Assembly: GCA_021432635.1 (NCBI GenBank)
Contig: MU270090.1
Coordinates: 124,001-188,000 of the forward strand
Direction: 5' to 3'
From: Thozetella sp. PMI_491
Taxonomy: Eukaryota; Ascomycota; Sordariomycetes; Chaetosphaeriales; Chaetosphaeriaceae
DNA: 64,000 bases
Shown here: in pieces, positions 22,444 through 33,913 of the stretch
How positions within the stretch are numbered: the stretch's first letter is position 1
How the letters are laid out: each line of letters starts with the position of its first letter
Position numbers and translations under genes: made by a program
Notes under the pieces: model-generated
What the model was told of the DNA's origin: nothing
Database searches by the model: none
Seen by the model: the letters and a program-made list of their open reading frames with translations, nothing else

Positions 22444-24558
22444 GGCGGTCAACCACGATGGCCAAGGCTGCTCGGGGTTACCCTGCAGCGGCCGTTTTCA
22501 CTGGTCCGGGGTCAGTTTTTGATCTGAAATGCCCCGTCACAGTAAGCAAGATGAGAGCCAGACAGGCGGGGGAAAAGCGTTACGAAGGCGCTCTCAAACA
22601 ATGGGATAGACGGCGGCGGTCAAGCATGTATAAAAAATCCTTACGCGATATAACAAAGAGAGGGGCTACGTAAGTGCCGTGCTGTAGTCGGAGGAGGACG
22701 AACGGGACGGAGATAGCTACAGGCCGATGGTGGCATTCGATAGGATGCTGGCTGGGCACCAGAGACAGGGGCTGGGTCGGGCTTTGCTTATTTCGAGGTC
22801 GTTGGCTGTGTCCGATAGCTGCTGTCAGCGGCGGCGGGCGAAAAGATGAAATTGAGATTTTTTTTTTGGTCTTTGCGGCCGGTCGGTTTTCATCCTCCTT
22901 TGGCTCTGGCGGTTTGTCCAAACGAGCACGCGGAGGCGGAGGAGATCGAGAGTCCTGAATGAGCTATGTGAAACTGCTGCTCTGGCGCCGTGGTAGCGAA
23001 GGCTCGTGCTGTGACTTTTCCAGATGAGAAACGCGGCGCTCTGTCGTCGCAAATGCCCATCTGGGGCTGAGAACAGACCACGGCGGAGGCTCCAGCTCCC
23101 GGTCCCCGACTTTTGCGTCGTCTCATGGTCGCCAGACCCAATCAGCGGGCGGCCATTGGACATGTCTACGGGACTAATGGCAGGGCAGGCGTCCCGCGTC
23201 CCCGGCGTAAGCTATGACTCAAATGGGTTATTGTAGCACCGACCGGCGGGCAGCAGCTTTCGGACGCATCAGACAATGAGCGCTGCCCATCTGCCGGCCT
23301 TCCGGTGTGCGGGCTGCATATGCGCCTTCCTGTTAGGCCGCATCCGCTACCACCATTCCGCCGCGCTAGTCCTGGCCTGGACGCCGGGCCTCCAGTCGCT
23401 GCCAGTAGCTGCCATTCACTGGCATTCCCTGGCCAGACCCTGGCGAGGTCCTACCTCCAGCGTCTGCTGAGCCGTGCTACCCGATCCGCGAGGGAGAGGC
23501 CGAGCTGATCGCATTTGCCGATGGCTAGGGACTCGGCAATTTTCCGTGCAGCCAAACCCGCCCCGCGAACATGGCGTAGGGTTGTTCATCTTAATTTCTG
23601 AGATGCCCGGCGCAATGGAGACGAAGGAGGCTCAAAATAAAGCTTCATCTAACGTGAGGCTCAAGCTGTGGGTGTTTTTAGCCTATTTCGTGTCGCGCAT
23701 CGCCTCAATATCTGCTTTGGGTCGGCTTGTATCCATCGGAAAATAAATAGGCTAGGCTGGGGTCGCGTGTGGGTGCTGCTAAGCCAAGGTAAGGTAAGAT
23801 AGAGGGGGGGTGCACCGGTTTCCCCAGATTAGCAGCACTCCGAATCTAACAGAAAATATAAATCAAGCTTTCCTGGATTTCGGCAGTCCTCTTCGCCCCG
23901 GCCCCACGGTAGCACTCCGCCACCAAAACCAGCCCACCGCCTTGCCTATAAGTTACCTTACGTGTTGTGCCGAGTACACAAGAGGCCCCCCCAGCCATTG
24001 GAAGGAGGGGCTGGGGATTCCCGGGTACAGAAGTCGGAAGCCCGCAGTCGTCTCCACGCTTCGGACGAACGTGGGCGTGTGACCAATGAGCGCCCAGAGT
24101 TTGTGGCCAGTCTCCGGGACACCGTTATTCACGCCTTCGAGGGACGGCCTAGGCCACGCTCGAATCCGCGGCCGGGGGATTGGGCATCACCGTTCCGCGG
24201 TTCATGCCGCCTCCCCCCGCATCTGCTAATGGTGCCATAGGCATATGGGCGGTAGGGAGAAAACGTAGAATGTAGCACAGCAGCCGCTCTAGGCTCTCAA
24301 CCAGCCAAACGAGCTGCTAGGAGATGCGGGCAGGGTAGTTTCTCCAGCTACGGTATAATAAGAAAAAGACTTTAGTAAGCCTACTACTGCCTACTGCCTT
24401 AGCTACATGAACCAGCAACAGCAGCTGTACTAGGCACATGGGCATTATGCTCTTGTAAAATGATGTAAGGTATTCTCCAGATGTGTCGCTGTCTGCCCCT
24501 TTGCTACCTACCCTCCGCATGACTACAGTCTCCTCCATGGCTATTTTGGGGGACGCCA
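22444..24558. other. Intergenic, GC-rich, no gene seen
   Basis: Upstream region of the ABC transporter. Open frames are long because of high GC content but have no domains. A hairpin with a ccccagcc/ggctgggg stem lies at about 23990-24015. The segment next to 24559 is the 3' flank of the Ulp1-like gene. Confidence 0.45.
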
Positions 24559-26530
24559 CTAGCAGGTTTCGAGAATCATGTCTCGCTCTCGCATCAGTCG
24601 CAGGCGAACTGCCGAGAACCGTTGCCGAGCCTCTTTCGTAGCATCGGAGAGAACGGCATCAGTCGGACATGGCTCGGCCCACGCCAGGATGCCGAGGACG
24701 CTAGCAACCTCATCCACCACAAGACACGCAGCTTGGGACTTTTTTGTTTGGGCCCCCTTTTCGGCAATTCGGCGTTGGTGGGTTTCGTACATGATGATGT
24801 ACTCGATCAATACGCCCATGCTGGTCGGCTGAGCCCCGGAAATACCAGGTGGAAGCTGGGATGACAAGTCTTCGATATGCTCACCCGTCGGAACGTCAAG
24901 CAGCCTCCCTCCAGGCTGCAGTAGGTGAGAAGGGCTCGTCTCATCGCCGTCATTGCTGTCTTCACCAGACCCTCCTATAGCATGCAGAGGTCCTTCAGTG
25001 AGATAAACGATGATGCGCCGCCAAAGTTCCACATCGATATGAATAGGAATCGAAACATTGGCAATCGTGTAAAGAGCATATACCAGTAACTCTACACCAC
25101 TATCTTCTGCCCGTCGACAGTGCTGAGTTGTATTGGGCGGTCTGCGAACAGGCCAGGCCTGAACCTCGGACAGCCACGTGATGCGGGAAGAAGAGACGGG
25201 TTTGTGCGGGAGAACCGCAGACGCGAGGCGCTGAGACAACAAGTTCACAATTTTATCGTCGCTAGCTTCCCCCCCAATAGCACCGAACAAGTCTATCGAC
25301 TGTTCCGGTACTCGGACAACTGCCAAGGCCCAGTGGCTGCCACCGGTGCGTATTGTGGCTAGGACAAGTTTCGTCAACTGAGATACGCTCCTATATGGTA
25401 GGGGCTGGCTGGTCTCGCTGCACAGTGGCGGGACGACGCAGATCTGTCGATCCGGGGAAGCAGCGGTGAGTAGGCGCAGGACAGCCTCCACAATAATGCC
25501 ATCCAGCTCTTGGCCGAGCCTAAGTCGGTTCCACGAGACTTTGTGCTGTGCAGAATCGAGGCGCATGTACTGCTGCAAACCTCCGTACAACTCAGTACCG
25601 GTGCGTACATCCGTATGGTTGCTATCACGCAACGCGGCACGCTCATCGCTGACGGTACAGTTCGGCGCCAACCCGCCCATTTTGACTGGATGTATGGTGC
25701 TCAAGTCGGCGTCTTCCTCGCCGGCACCGGGCTCATCCTGTCGACATCGTCTGCATCTATTTTGCCTCGTGCGTGTAATGCCCTTTCCAAACCGACCGCT
25801 TCTTCTCATGGCCCTGCGAACATCGCTGGGATTCCAGGGCTGGACGCTAGAAGCTAGCGTCTTGGCTCCCTGGTGGCTTCTCCGGCGCATACGATCGTCA
25901 TAAGCCTCTTGGAGCAGCCGAAGCGCTGGCTCCATATCCACTTTCCCCGCAAACTGGCTCAAGGAACGGAAGAAGTCTTGACTAGTCGTGTTGTTGAAGA
26001 AGCGCGAGACGGTTTGCACGGAAACGTCCCAGTGGAAACAAACGCGGGCGCGGTCGTGGACGGTGCGCGTAGGAAGTCGCGAAAGGGGATGTGATGGACC
26101 GTCCTTATTGTCGCTCTGCGTCGGGGCCCTCGTTTCCATGAGGGCCTTGAGGTAGAACTGGGCAGGTCGAGGAAGAAGGTCTAACAGCATAGGCGGCGAG
26201 AGCTCGTCGGCAAAGTCTTCCACGAGACTCCGGTAAGCGATGAGTGCATCCCTGGCGCCACGCCTCGCCAGGTCCGCGACTAGCACAGCACGTTGCTTCG
26301 CTAGCTCCATCGACGCCTCTCAGTTGCGCGAGTAAATGAGGCGGGGAGTCCGAGAATTTGCTGTCGCTAGCAGTGAAGGGTAGATCCGACGCATGGGCCG
26401 GGTAGGGGGGACCTGGCGGAGACAAATAGTCGTCTATTTCGTATAGAAGGCCGTTATAGAGGGCGGGGCGCCGATGCACGGGCCCGCTAGGGGGGGTTCT
26501 GCGGAGAGATACGCTTCCCTTTTCCGGCTT
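24559..26530 (-). pseudogene. Ulp1/SENP (peptidase C48)-like protein, catalytic Cys replaced, 5' part in another frame
   Basis: The long frame (ATG at 26308-26310, 583 residues) has the Ulp1 layout in its second half: LGQELDGIIVEAVLRLL, then GGSHWALAVV with the catalytic His (residue 326), an Asp in SIDLF (340), a Gln-containing linker, and AEDSGVELLVYAL. In active SUMO proteases the last motif is DCGVF; here the nucleophile Cys is Ser (GAT AGT GGT, residue 404), so protease activity is unlikely. Upstream, in another frame, lies a sensible N-terminal segment (ALYNGLLYEIDDYLSPP) that ends at a shift near 26325-26335, with a TGA in the other frame. I read this as a one-base frameshift in a longer gene. 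Such C48-like proteins are multicopy in many filamentous fungi and often travel with mobile DNA, but I find no terminal repeats here. A host-derived decayed copy is equally possible. Confidence 0.65.
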
Positions 26531-27019
26531 AACGGCCTCGCGCTTATACGAACCCCGACAAAGTGAGACGAAAGGGGCTAGGGGGGTACACAGATTACAT
26601 GATCGATGGACGAGTCAATTTAGGTAACTGGCGTGATCGCTTACGGAGCAGGCCTCTCTCACGGCCCTCAAGGCTTCCGCACCAACCGACTAAACAATCA
26701 ATATCTTGATGTTGGTGTTCTTACTATGGACACCCCTCTGGGCCGAACCACAAACAGCAGTGTAGCCGTCGCCGTCAGGCACTCAAGGTCCCATGCCACC
26801 GTAGGATTCCTTTATGAGGCCCTCCCATAATCCCCCCCTTGGGATCGCCACGGGAAATGTCGGCTTCCGATTGAGAACTGAATGGAGATATTGCCTTGCT
26901 GCGTATGTGAAATCAACCTGTACGAAATGTATATAAATACCTAGCTGCTCTGCCGTCAAACCTTGTCTTCTACATCGACGCAAGCCAGTTTAGAAACGCA
27001 CTTTAAGCAGAAATCAACA
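26531..27019. other. Upstream region of the FAD monooxygenase
   Basis: No gene seen. A tatataaatacctag sequence at about 26930 is a good TATA box, roughly 90 bp before the monooxygenase start codon. Confidence 0.5.
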
Positions 27020-28444
27020 ATGTCTTCTACTCCTCATGTTCTGATAATCGGGGGCGGCATAGGGGGCCTGACCCTAGCCCAGTTCCTTCGCAAGAAGGGC
27101 ATCTCGTTTGAGGTCTTCGAAAGGTCGCCTGTTGCCCGCATCCAGGGCTGGGCTATCGCACTTCACGGGTATCCGCTCCAAATAGGACTCCGTCAATAGC
27201 TCACTCTGACCGCCATTAGCGTCTTGGACGAGGTAAAAGCTTCCGTCCCGGATGACATGGGCCCCTTAGAGCTCGTCAGTCATCTGTTGCCATGGGATCT
27301 TCCTCCCGAGATTATATTCCATACGCCTCTCTCACAGCATCCTACCCGTGTCGGCGTGCGAGGCGACGGAAGCGGCAGACTTATCCGGGCAAGTCGCCCT
27401 AAGCTCCGAGAGTGGCTGTCCCTCAACATCCCCATCCACTACGGGAAACAGGCAGTTCGCGTGGAAGAGGGCCCGTCAGCAGTGACTGTTTACTTTAGTG
27501 ATGGCTCCAGCGCTACCGGTGACATCGTCGTCGGTGCTGATGGATGCCAGAGTGCCAGTGAGTAGCGAGATTACTGACTAAGACTTGGCTGCAAAATCTT
27601 ATTTCCGCAATGCCAGCGCTGACCTATCATTAGTCAGGAAACATCTCCTAGGCGGCCAAGATGTCCTCAAGACTGAGCCCATTGTCGTCTTTGACGGCGA
27701 GGTCACGCTGTCTGGAGAGGACATGGTGCGCCAGCTCGAGCTCGGCCACTCTGCCTATAGCGTTGATACTACCGATGAGAATGGCGTACGAGGCCAGTTG
27801 TTTGCTGGATTGGGATATGTCAACCCAGACGGCAAGTCAGCCCTGTTTTACTTCCACCTCATGGCCCATGACAAGGAAGCTGCCGAGCCAGGCCATTGGA
27901 CCGAGACAGCTAGCAAGGAAGAGCTATTTGCAGCCGCTATGAAGATGACGGAGCGGCTTCCCGACAAGTACAATGCGATCATAAAGAAAACTACGATCCA
28001 AGGCATGAGAGAGCGACCCATCAAGTTCCACAGTCTCATTATCGATCAACTCCCCGAAAGCAGAGTGACACTGCTTGGAGACGCTGCACATTGCATGACG
28101 CCGTGTAAGTGCTCACTCTTATCCCCCAAATGTAACCTGAGCTAACGGTCTTTCTGCCAGTCCGCGGCGAAGGAGGGGTCCACGCTATTCGAGACGCTCT
28201 GAATTTGGCCCAGACGTTGCTGAAAGTAGACAAAGGGAATACGGAGCAGCTCAAGTCACAGCTTGGGTCCTACCAACGTGAGATGTTGGCGAGAGGAGCC
28301 GAAGCTGTAGAGAGGTCTAGAGCCGTTTTTGCGCTGGATAGGACCAAAGCTGACTCGCCGAGAACGAGAATAATCTTTGGCGTGAAAGCTGAGCCGCTCC
28401 CGGAGGAGCCGATATTCCTCCATCAGCTGGCTGCTTCTGCGTGA
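27020..28444 (+). CDS. FAD-dependent monooxygenase (PHBH-type fold)
   Basis: Four exons, 27020-27168, 27220-27557, 27634-28104 and 28161-28444, give 413 residues in frame; introns are 51-76 bp with GT..AG ends and CTGAC/CTAAC branch sites. The N-terminus has the dinucleotide-binding motif HVLIIGGGIGGLTLAQFLRK, a second conserved element TGDIVVGADGCQS, and the FAD-ribityl motif LLGDAAHCMTP near residue 320. This is the usual set for group A flavin hydroxylases, which use NAD(P)H and O2 to hydroxylate or epoxidise small molecules. Fungal relatives often act in secondary metabolism or aromatic breakdown, but no biosynthetic backbone enzyme lies next to this gene, so the substrate is unknown. There is no membrane anchor at the C-terminus. 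Length is normal and no damage is seen. Confidence 0.93.
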
Positions 28445-28824
28445 TTACTAGCAACATCTAGGTAGCTCTATTTCTTCATAGCTTGCTCCTGATAGATATT
28501 ATCATGTCGCCCTTTCCATTTGTGCTGACTTGAGAAGTCCTTACCACATCGTGAATAGGAAGAAGTAATATAGCAAAGTCGGTAATTTGCGCCTTCAGTT
28601 ATCCCAAATTTTTGTAGATGCACCGGAACAGGACAAATAGAACGGCCCTGGATCGTTCCTCGGCCGACCCAAATCGTTGCTCCAGCCACGAAGTATCATG
28701 GATCACGTGACCAGCCCATCGTAACAGCGGTTGATTTAGCTGCGGCTGGACACCTGAGAAACTTGCAGCAACAACCCCCGCGTTGACGCACCATCTTCCA
28801 TGACCAGGTTCTTGCATACCAGTC
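28445..28824. other. Intergenic, NLR upstream region
   Basis: Holds the 3' flank of the monooxygenase and the promoter of the NLR gene. No clear element was identified. Confidence 0.5.
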
Positions 28825-31241
28825 ATGGCACCGACAGATAGTCCCCCAACCGGCGCAACGGTATCCAATACCGCCCACAGCGTCGTTGTGAGCGACTCCG
28901 CGATGGCGCACGTCGGAAATGTCTACAATACGTACAAGATCGATTCATCCGACCGCCCAGCCATCGAAATTGGTGCGCCTGACCCCCCTCACCCCCAATT
29001 TAAAGGTCTCGCTAATGTGTGTCAGACCCTTCCGCGTCGTCCCGCGCCGAGCATGTGGGCCACTACTCGTATAAGTCGATCCAGCCTGTGGAGACGTTCG
29101 TCCCCCGCCCGACCCTCCGAGAAAAAATTCGAGAACAGCTACAGAGACCTCTGGCTGATGATGTTCGAGGGACAAGGGTGGTCGTTGTATCAGGTCTTGG
29201 TGGCGCTGGAAAAACACAGCTGGTCCTCGGGTATCTGCGGAAGTACCAGTCGACTTACAAAGCCATCTTTTGGATCGATGCCGGGCAACAGTCATCGATT
29301 GATCGAGACTTCATGAACATATACCATCTACTATTCAATATTCACCACTCCAATCACGATGCACCAGTCAGTGCTGAGATCGCGATTGTCTCGGTCAAAA
29401 ACTGGATATCGAGCTCCCCTGACACGATCTTGTTGGTTCTAGACGGCGCGGACGAGGTCGAAGATACTGCAAGTGAGCACTACGTCGACTTACACCGGCT
29501 CATTCCTTCAACACACCAAGCCCACGTTATCGTCACAACTCGTAGCCACAACGCCCTTGGTGTCTCCTCGTTTGAAGGAGTGCGAGTTAAAGAGCTTGAA
29601 CCTTCGCAGGCGGCCGAGGTATTCCGGAAATCCGCGAATTTGATAGAGCGCAGTCCACTTGTGGATAGCCACGTTGATGCAATTGTCGACGAGCTTGGTT
29701 ATCTCGCACTTGCGGTGAATCTGGCCGGAACGTATATATCTCAGACACCGGGGCTCTCAGTACACCTAGAGGAATATCTGACAGAATACCGGCGGAGAAG
29801 ACGGCAGATACTGAATCGCAAGCCCAGCACTCTCGTCCACCAGTATGGAGAAAGCGTGATGACTACTTGGGAGACCTCATTTGCAGCTATACACCGCCGT
29901 TTGCCTGCGGCGTCTCGCCTGCTTACATTGCTCGCGTTTCTTGACAATAGCGATATCTTCATGGAATTATTTGGCCTCGATGGATCGGAGGTAGCATCCT
30001 CAGATAAGCTGTGGCTATCTTTGATCTTGGGGGAAGATGTTGCGATGCTCTACGAGCTTGAGAGCTGTTTCAGCATCCTCGAGTCGTTCTGCCTTGTCCA
30101 GCGAGGTCTTCCTAAAAACGGATATGCAATGCATAAGCTCGTGCACACGTGGAGCCGGGACCGGCTTTTCAACGATCAGGCAGAAGAGAAAAAGTACTGC
30201 ACTGCGGCGTTTACACTACTGGATGACGCCGTTTCACATGCAACTAACAATCCAGAGGATAAGCTACGCTTTGTACCTCATCTCATGGCCAACTTCATAG
30301 CAACTAAGGATATAACGCTACGGTCAGCTGATTACGGAATAGCTCCATTAGATGGGATGGTGAGGATAGCACGATTTTTGGAAAGGTCCGGATACTGGTC
30401 GAATGCAGAATTGATTAGACGATTTATTTTAGAAGGGGCTGGACAAGTTTATGGCGATATCCATCCGAGAACTCTTGATGCTATGGACAACCTTGCAGTC
30501 ACGTGTACCGGCCAACGAAAACTGCAAGAGGCGACAGAACTTCAGACAAAAGTACTAGAGAAGAGACGTCTTATTTTCGGGAACGACCATCACAGCACCC
30601 TCGATACTAAAATTAACATTGCAATCACGCTCTTCGCTCAAGGGAAGCTGCAAGAGGCGGAGGCATTCCAGACTGAAGTACTGGAGACGAGACGGCTTAT
30701 TTTTGGCAACAACCATTTCCATACCCTTACTGCTATACACAACCTTGCAAACACGCTTAGAAGCCAAGGAAAGCTGCAAGAGGCGGCAGAACTTCAGACC
30801 GAAGTACTGGAGAAGAACCGTCTTATTTTTGGAAACGACCATCCCAATACCTTCAATATTATGGGTAATATCGCAGTCACGCTCGGAGCCCAAGGGAAGC
30901 TAAAAGAGGCAGAAGCACTTGAGAGAGAAGTGTTAGAGAAGAGACGTCATATATTTGGAAACGACCATCCCTACACCCTCAGTGGTATACACAACCTTGC
31001 AGGCACGCTTATAGATCAAGGGAACTTCAAGGAGGCAGAAGCACTTCAGCGAGAACTGCTAGAGAAGAGACGGCTTATTCTTGGCAAAGAACATCCTCGA
31101 ACTCTCAGTTCTATGAGGAACCTCGCTACCACACTCAGATGCCAAGGGAACCTAGAGGAGGCAGAAGCACTCCAGAGAGAACTGTTGGAGAAGAGACGGC
31201 TTATTCTTGGCAAAGAACATCCTCAAACTTTCAGTTCATGA
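28825..31241 (+). CDS. NLR-type protein: amyloid-like N-terminal motif, NB-ARC, TPR (3' end shifted)
   Basis: Exons 28825-28972 and 29026-31241 (53-bp intron, GTGCGC..CAG) encode 787 residues to the first stop. Residues about 13-37, in the first exon, hold one repeat of the HET-s amyloid type (SVVVSDSAMAHVGNVYNTY), with no other domain before the NTPase. The NB-ARC domain has Walker A GLGGAGKTQ (106-114), Walker B TILLVLDGADE (about 184-193) and HVIVTTRS. From about residue 530 on there are 42-residue TPR units (pattern HPxTLxxxxNLAxTLxxQGxLxEAExLQxExLEKRRLxxGxxH). Compared with the preceding unit one T is missing at about 31239 (cagttcatgagc against cagttctatgagg), so the frame ends early. 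Fungal NLRs sense non-self ligands through their repeats, oligomerise, and pass the signal through the N-terminus. The HET-S gene downstream is the expected effector. The truncated product still has the motif, NTPase and about seven repeats. Confidence 0.88.
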
Positions 31242-31448
31242 GCAACCTCGCTATTACACTCGTATGCCAAGGAAACTTAAAAGATGCAGAAGCACTTCAG
31301 CGAGAACTGCTAGAGAAGATACGGCTTACTCTTGGCCAAGAACATCCTCAAACTCTCACGTCTATAAACAACCTCGCAATCACACTTAGATTCCAAGGGA
31401 AGCTTGACGACGCGGTGACGATGTTAGGAGATTTGCTAGAGAAGCTGG
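31242..31448 (+). pseudogene. Frameshifted downstream TPR units of the NLR
   Basis: In the frame following the shift the sequence continues as two more TPR units (MSNLAITLVCQGNLKDAEAL and INNLAITLRFQGKLDDAVTM). They reach LLEKL, where the transposon is inserted. Without transcript data I cannot tell whether the shift is real or a base-call error in a repetitive region. Confidence 0.75.
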
Positions 31449-31450
31449 TA

Positions 31451-33406
31451 AGTCGACCTGCATGCCAACCGACCCCCCCCCTCAACCGACCATCTCATAT
31501 CCACGCCAGCCATATGGCTCATATATAGTAAAACAGCTACAACTCAGTCAATTTTTACTCTGTGAACGTAAAAACTAGTGTAATCTGCTCCTTACTCAAC
31601 AGCCCATTCAACCAGTATGAAACCACCCAGCTGGATCTTTGTTTTACCAGCGCCGGCCACGCCGAGGAGGCTCTACAGTATATTCACTGCTAGACAACTC
31701 CTCCTCCTCCTTGCTGGCTATATTAATATAATCTACTATAGTTAAAGCCTTAATTATATGCTGGGTGGGTTTTTTATTACGTTGAGTAAGTATCTCTCTT
31801 AGAGAGACGAAGTACTTATTTGGATTAGGCTTTATAGCCTTTTTTTTCCTTGGCTTGGCTATATCTAGTTTCTCTCGGAGGGCGGCTAACTCCCTTGTCT
31901 ATGTTATAAGTGTAATGTTAAGGCTGTTGAGCTGGCTAATAATCTTTTTTATTACCTGCTGTGATATAGGGCTTATATCCTTGTATTATAGTAAGCGCTA
32001 GATATTTACACCTTTTTTTAGTATATTAATACCTGAAAAGAGTGAGGGAGGGGGGGTTATAGCCCAGGACTTTAGGCGAATTAGTACCTAAGGAGATAAG
32101 AGTGACTTTTACTGGTTAACTAGCTAAAGACTAGTTACTCGCCAGCTAGAGAGTATATTCTCCTTCTAGAGGCTAAGTAGATAAGCTTATAAGTATAGAT
32201 AAAAGAATTTAAGCTTTTTAATATAACTATTATCTATAGTAGCTATAAGGGTATTTACAAGTGACTAGTATCGAGACTTAAGGCTTAAGAAACAGCTTAG
32301 ATCTAGAGGCTGGGTAACGTGGGAGGTATAGGCAGGTAAGAATAATAGATATATGTTGTTGAGGAAGTATATAGCTAGGAATTTATTAGTCTAGTAAGAG
32401 CTATAGCTATCTAGGATAAGAAGCCTAGTAATTAAAGGATCCCTAGGGTAAGTTTAAGGGAGAAAGACCTTCTCTAGCTACTTAATAGCAATATTATTAC
32501 TTGTCCATCTATTCTTAGAGACTATTACCTGCTAGATAGGGTGCTCTTAGAGTATCTTGTTGTGGAACTACTAATCCTAGACTTATTTCCCCTTTAAGAT
32601 GATTAAAGGGTTAAGAGACAGGCCTCTAGTAGAGATACACTTAATAATAGAGATCTAGGACTGTAAGGTGTTGACCTTTAAGGGGGTAAGAGTCTTTCTA
32701 GGTCTAGTTGCCGCCCTAATAACAAGGCTATTCCCACCCTAGCCCTCTATAAGGCCCCTTTTGTTGGTATTATACTTATTATCTAGGAGGATTTAGCTCA
32801 TAGTCTTATAAAGCTTAAATAACTGGTTGATATTGTTAGGGCATGCTGTATTTACCCTTGCCTATTTAGTATAACGACTAAGCTTTGTTTTAAGGGCTGG
32901 CTAGTGCTTTAAGAAGTTTATTATCTATCGCTGGCCGAAAGGGTCTGAATCTCCCTAGGCAGCTAAGATCCTGACCACTAATATATATAGTTAAGCGTGG
33001 GTAGGGGCGAAGCTAAGGGCTTCCTAGTGTAAAATCCAGTCGACTAAGCGTTCTTCAGCCTCTGGAGATACCCTCTGCCGGCGCTAGGCCTCCTTATCAC
33101 AAGGGGAGCTCCCCAGGGAGTGATCGCAAAGGGTGCTCCGGGGGACCTTCCATATACGGCTTGCGCTACAGACTGGCGTGCTATCGCCGACCTCAGTAAT
33201 GGCCGAAGAGAGGTCCAAACTAGAGTAAGAAGCCATAAAGTAATGAAAAGATAAGGATTTAAACAAGCTACTGACCGTATGGATTGAACGCGTGGTTCTT
33301 ATATAGTGGTGGTTGGTATCAAGGGGGTAGGGAGGAGACGCGTCGGCGCGTTGGCATTTAAGGGGGGTCGGTTGAGGGGGGGGGTCGGTTGGCATGCAGG
33401 TCGACT
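31451..33406 (-). mobile_element. Fot1/pogo-like (Tc1-mariner superfamily) DNA transposon, mutated
   Basis: The element is 1,956 bp long, flanked by a TA target duplication (31449-31450 and 33407-33408), with perfect 41-bp terminal inverted repeats (31451-31491 and 33366-33406) that start agtcgacctgcatgccaacc. Size and TA target fit Fot1-type elements of filamentous fungi. Read on the minus strand, the right part encodes the N-terminus of a pogo-type transposase, MASYSSLDLSSAITEVGDS with KVPRSTL (HTH of the Psq/CENP-B type). Further on the frame is full of stops, and the interior is far richer in A+T than the flanks. TAG, TAA and TA-rich triplets dominate, as expected after C:G to T:A change by repeat-induced point mutation. 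It is therefore a dead copy, but the perfect inverted repeats mean it could still be moved by another transposase. Confidence 0.95.
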
Positions 33407-33408
33407 TA

Positions 33409-33495
33409 CGGGTTCTGGGTGATGATCATAGTTTTACGCTCTTAGCTGAAAACAATCTTAACGCAGCTCAAAGGAGGAGAGCAGAGAAGGTAGGT
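33409..33495 (+). pseudogene. Last TPR fragment of the NLR, displaced by the transposon
   Basis: Directly after the right TA the frame reads RVLGDDHSFTLLAENNLNAAQ, the start of another TPR unit (compare RLILGKEHPQTLTSINNLA). Across an empty TA site the codons run from LLEKLV into RVLGDDH without a shift, which shows that the transposon landed inside the coding sequence. After RRRAEK a donor-like gtaggt follows, so the original C-terminus may lie in a further exon or end soon after; I could not identify it. Confidence 0.75.
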
Positions 33496-33913
33496 CCATT
33501 TGCTTTTCACATCATTGGTATAGCTTTTCAGTACTGCCGAATTTTGTTCGGGGCAGTTTTAAGTCTAGTGGTCTCCTGCTCCATAGTCTAGGTATCTTCG
33601 GCATCTCTAAACAGTAGCCTCAATCTTGGGCGTCATGATTCTTCATAATTCCAAGTTCTGCATTTCAACAGCTGGTTACTGGGCTCGTTCAATGAGTTCC
33701 ACATGCTTTGTTGGGCGGCGCCCCGTGACTAGGTCTTTGCGAACTCACTTGGAGGAAAAAGCGGGTTTCACTGATGATTAGACCAATGGCAATGCATGGG
33801 GCCTTGCTTTCGGGCTCGTGCTTCTACTCTTCGATTGGCCTGATTGACTACCTTCGTGCTGAGCCACAACAACATTGAGCAGATAAGCCTCGCTGTTCTC
33901 AGATCTAAGGCAC
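33496..33913. other. Spacer between NLR remnant and HET-S gene
   Basis: About 400 bp with no other open gene; it must hold the NLR terminator and the HET-S promoter. Both genes are on the plus strand. Confidence 0.5.

Noticed and set aside
24240-26640. Terminal inverted repeats around the Ulp1-like gene marking a transposon
   Set aside because: I searched both flanks by eye and found no matching ends or target duplication.
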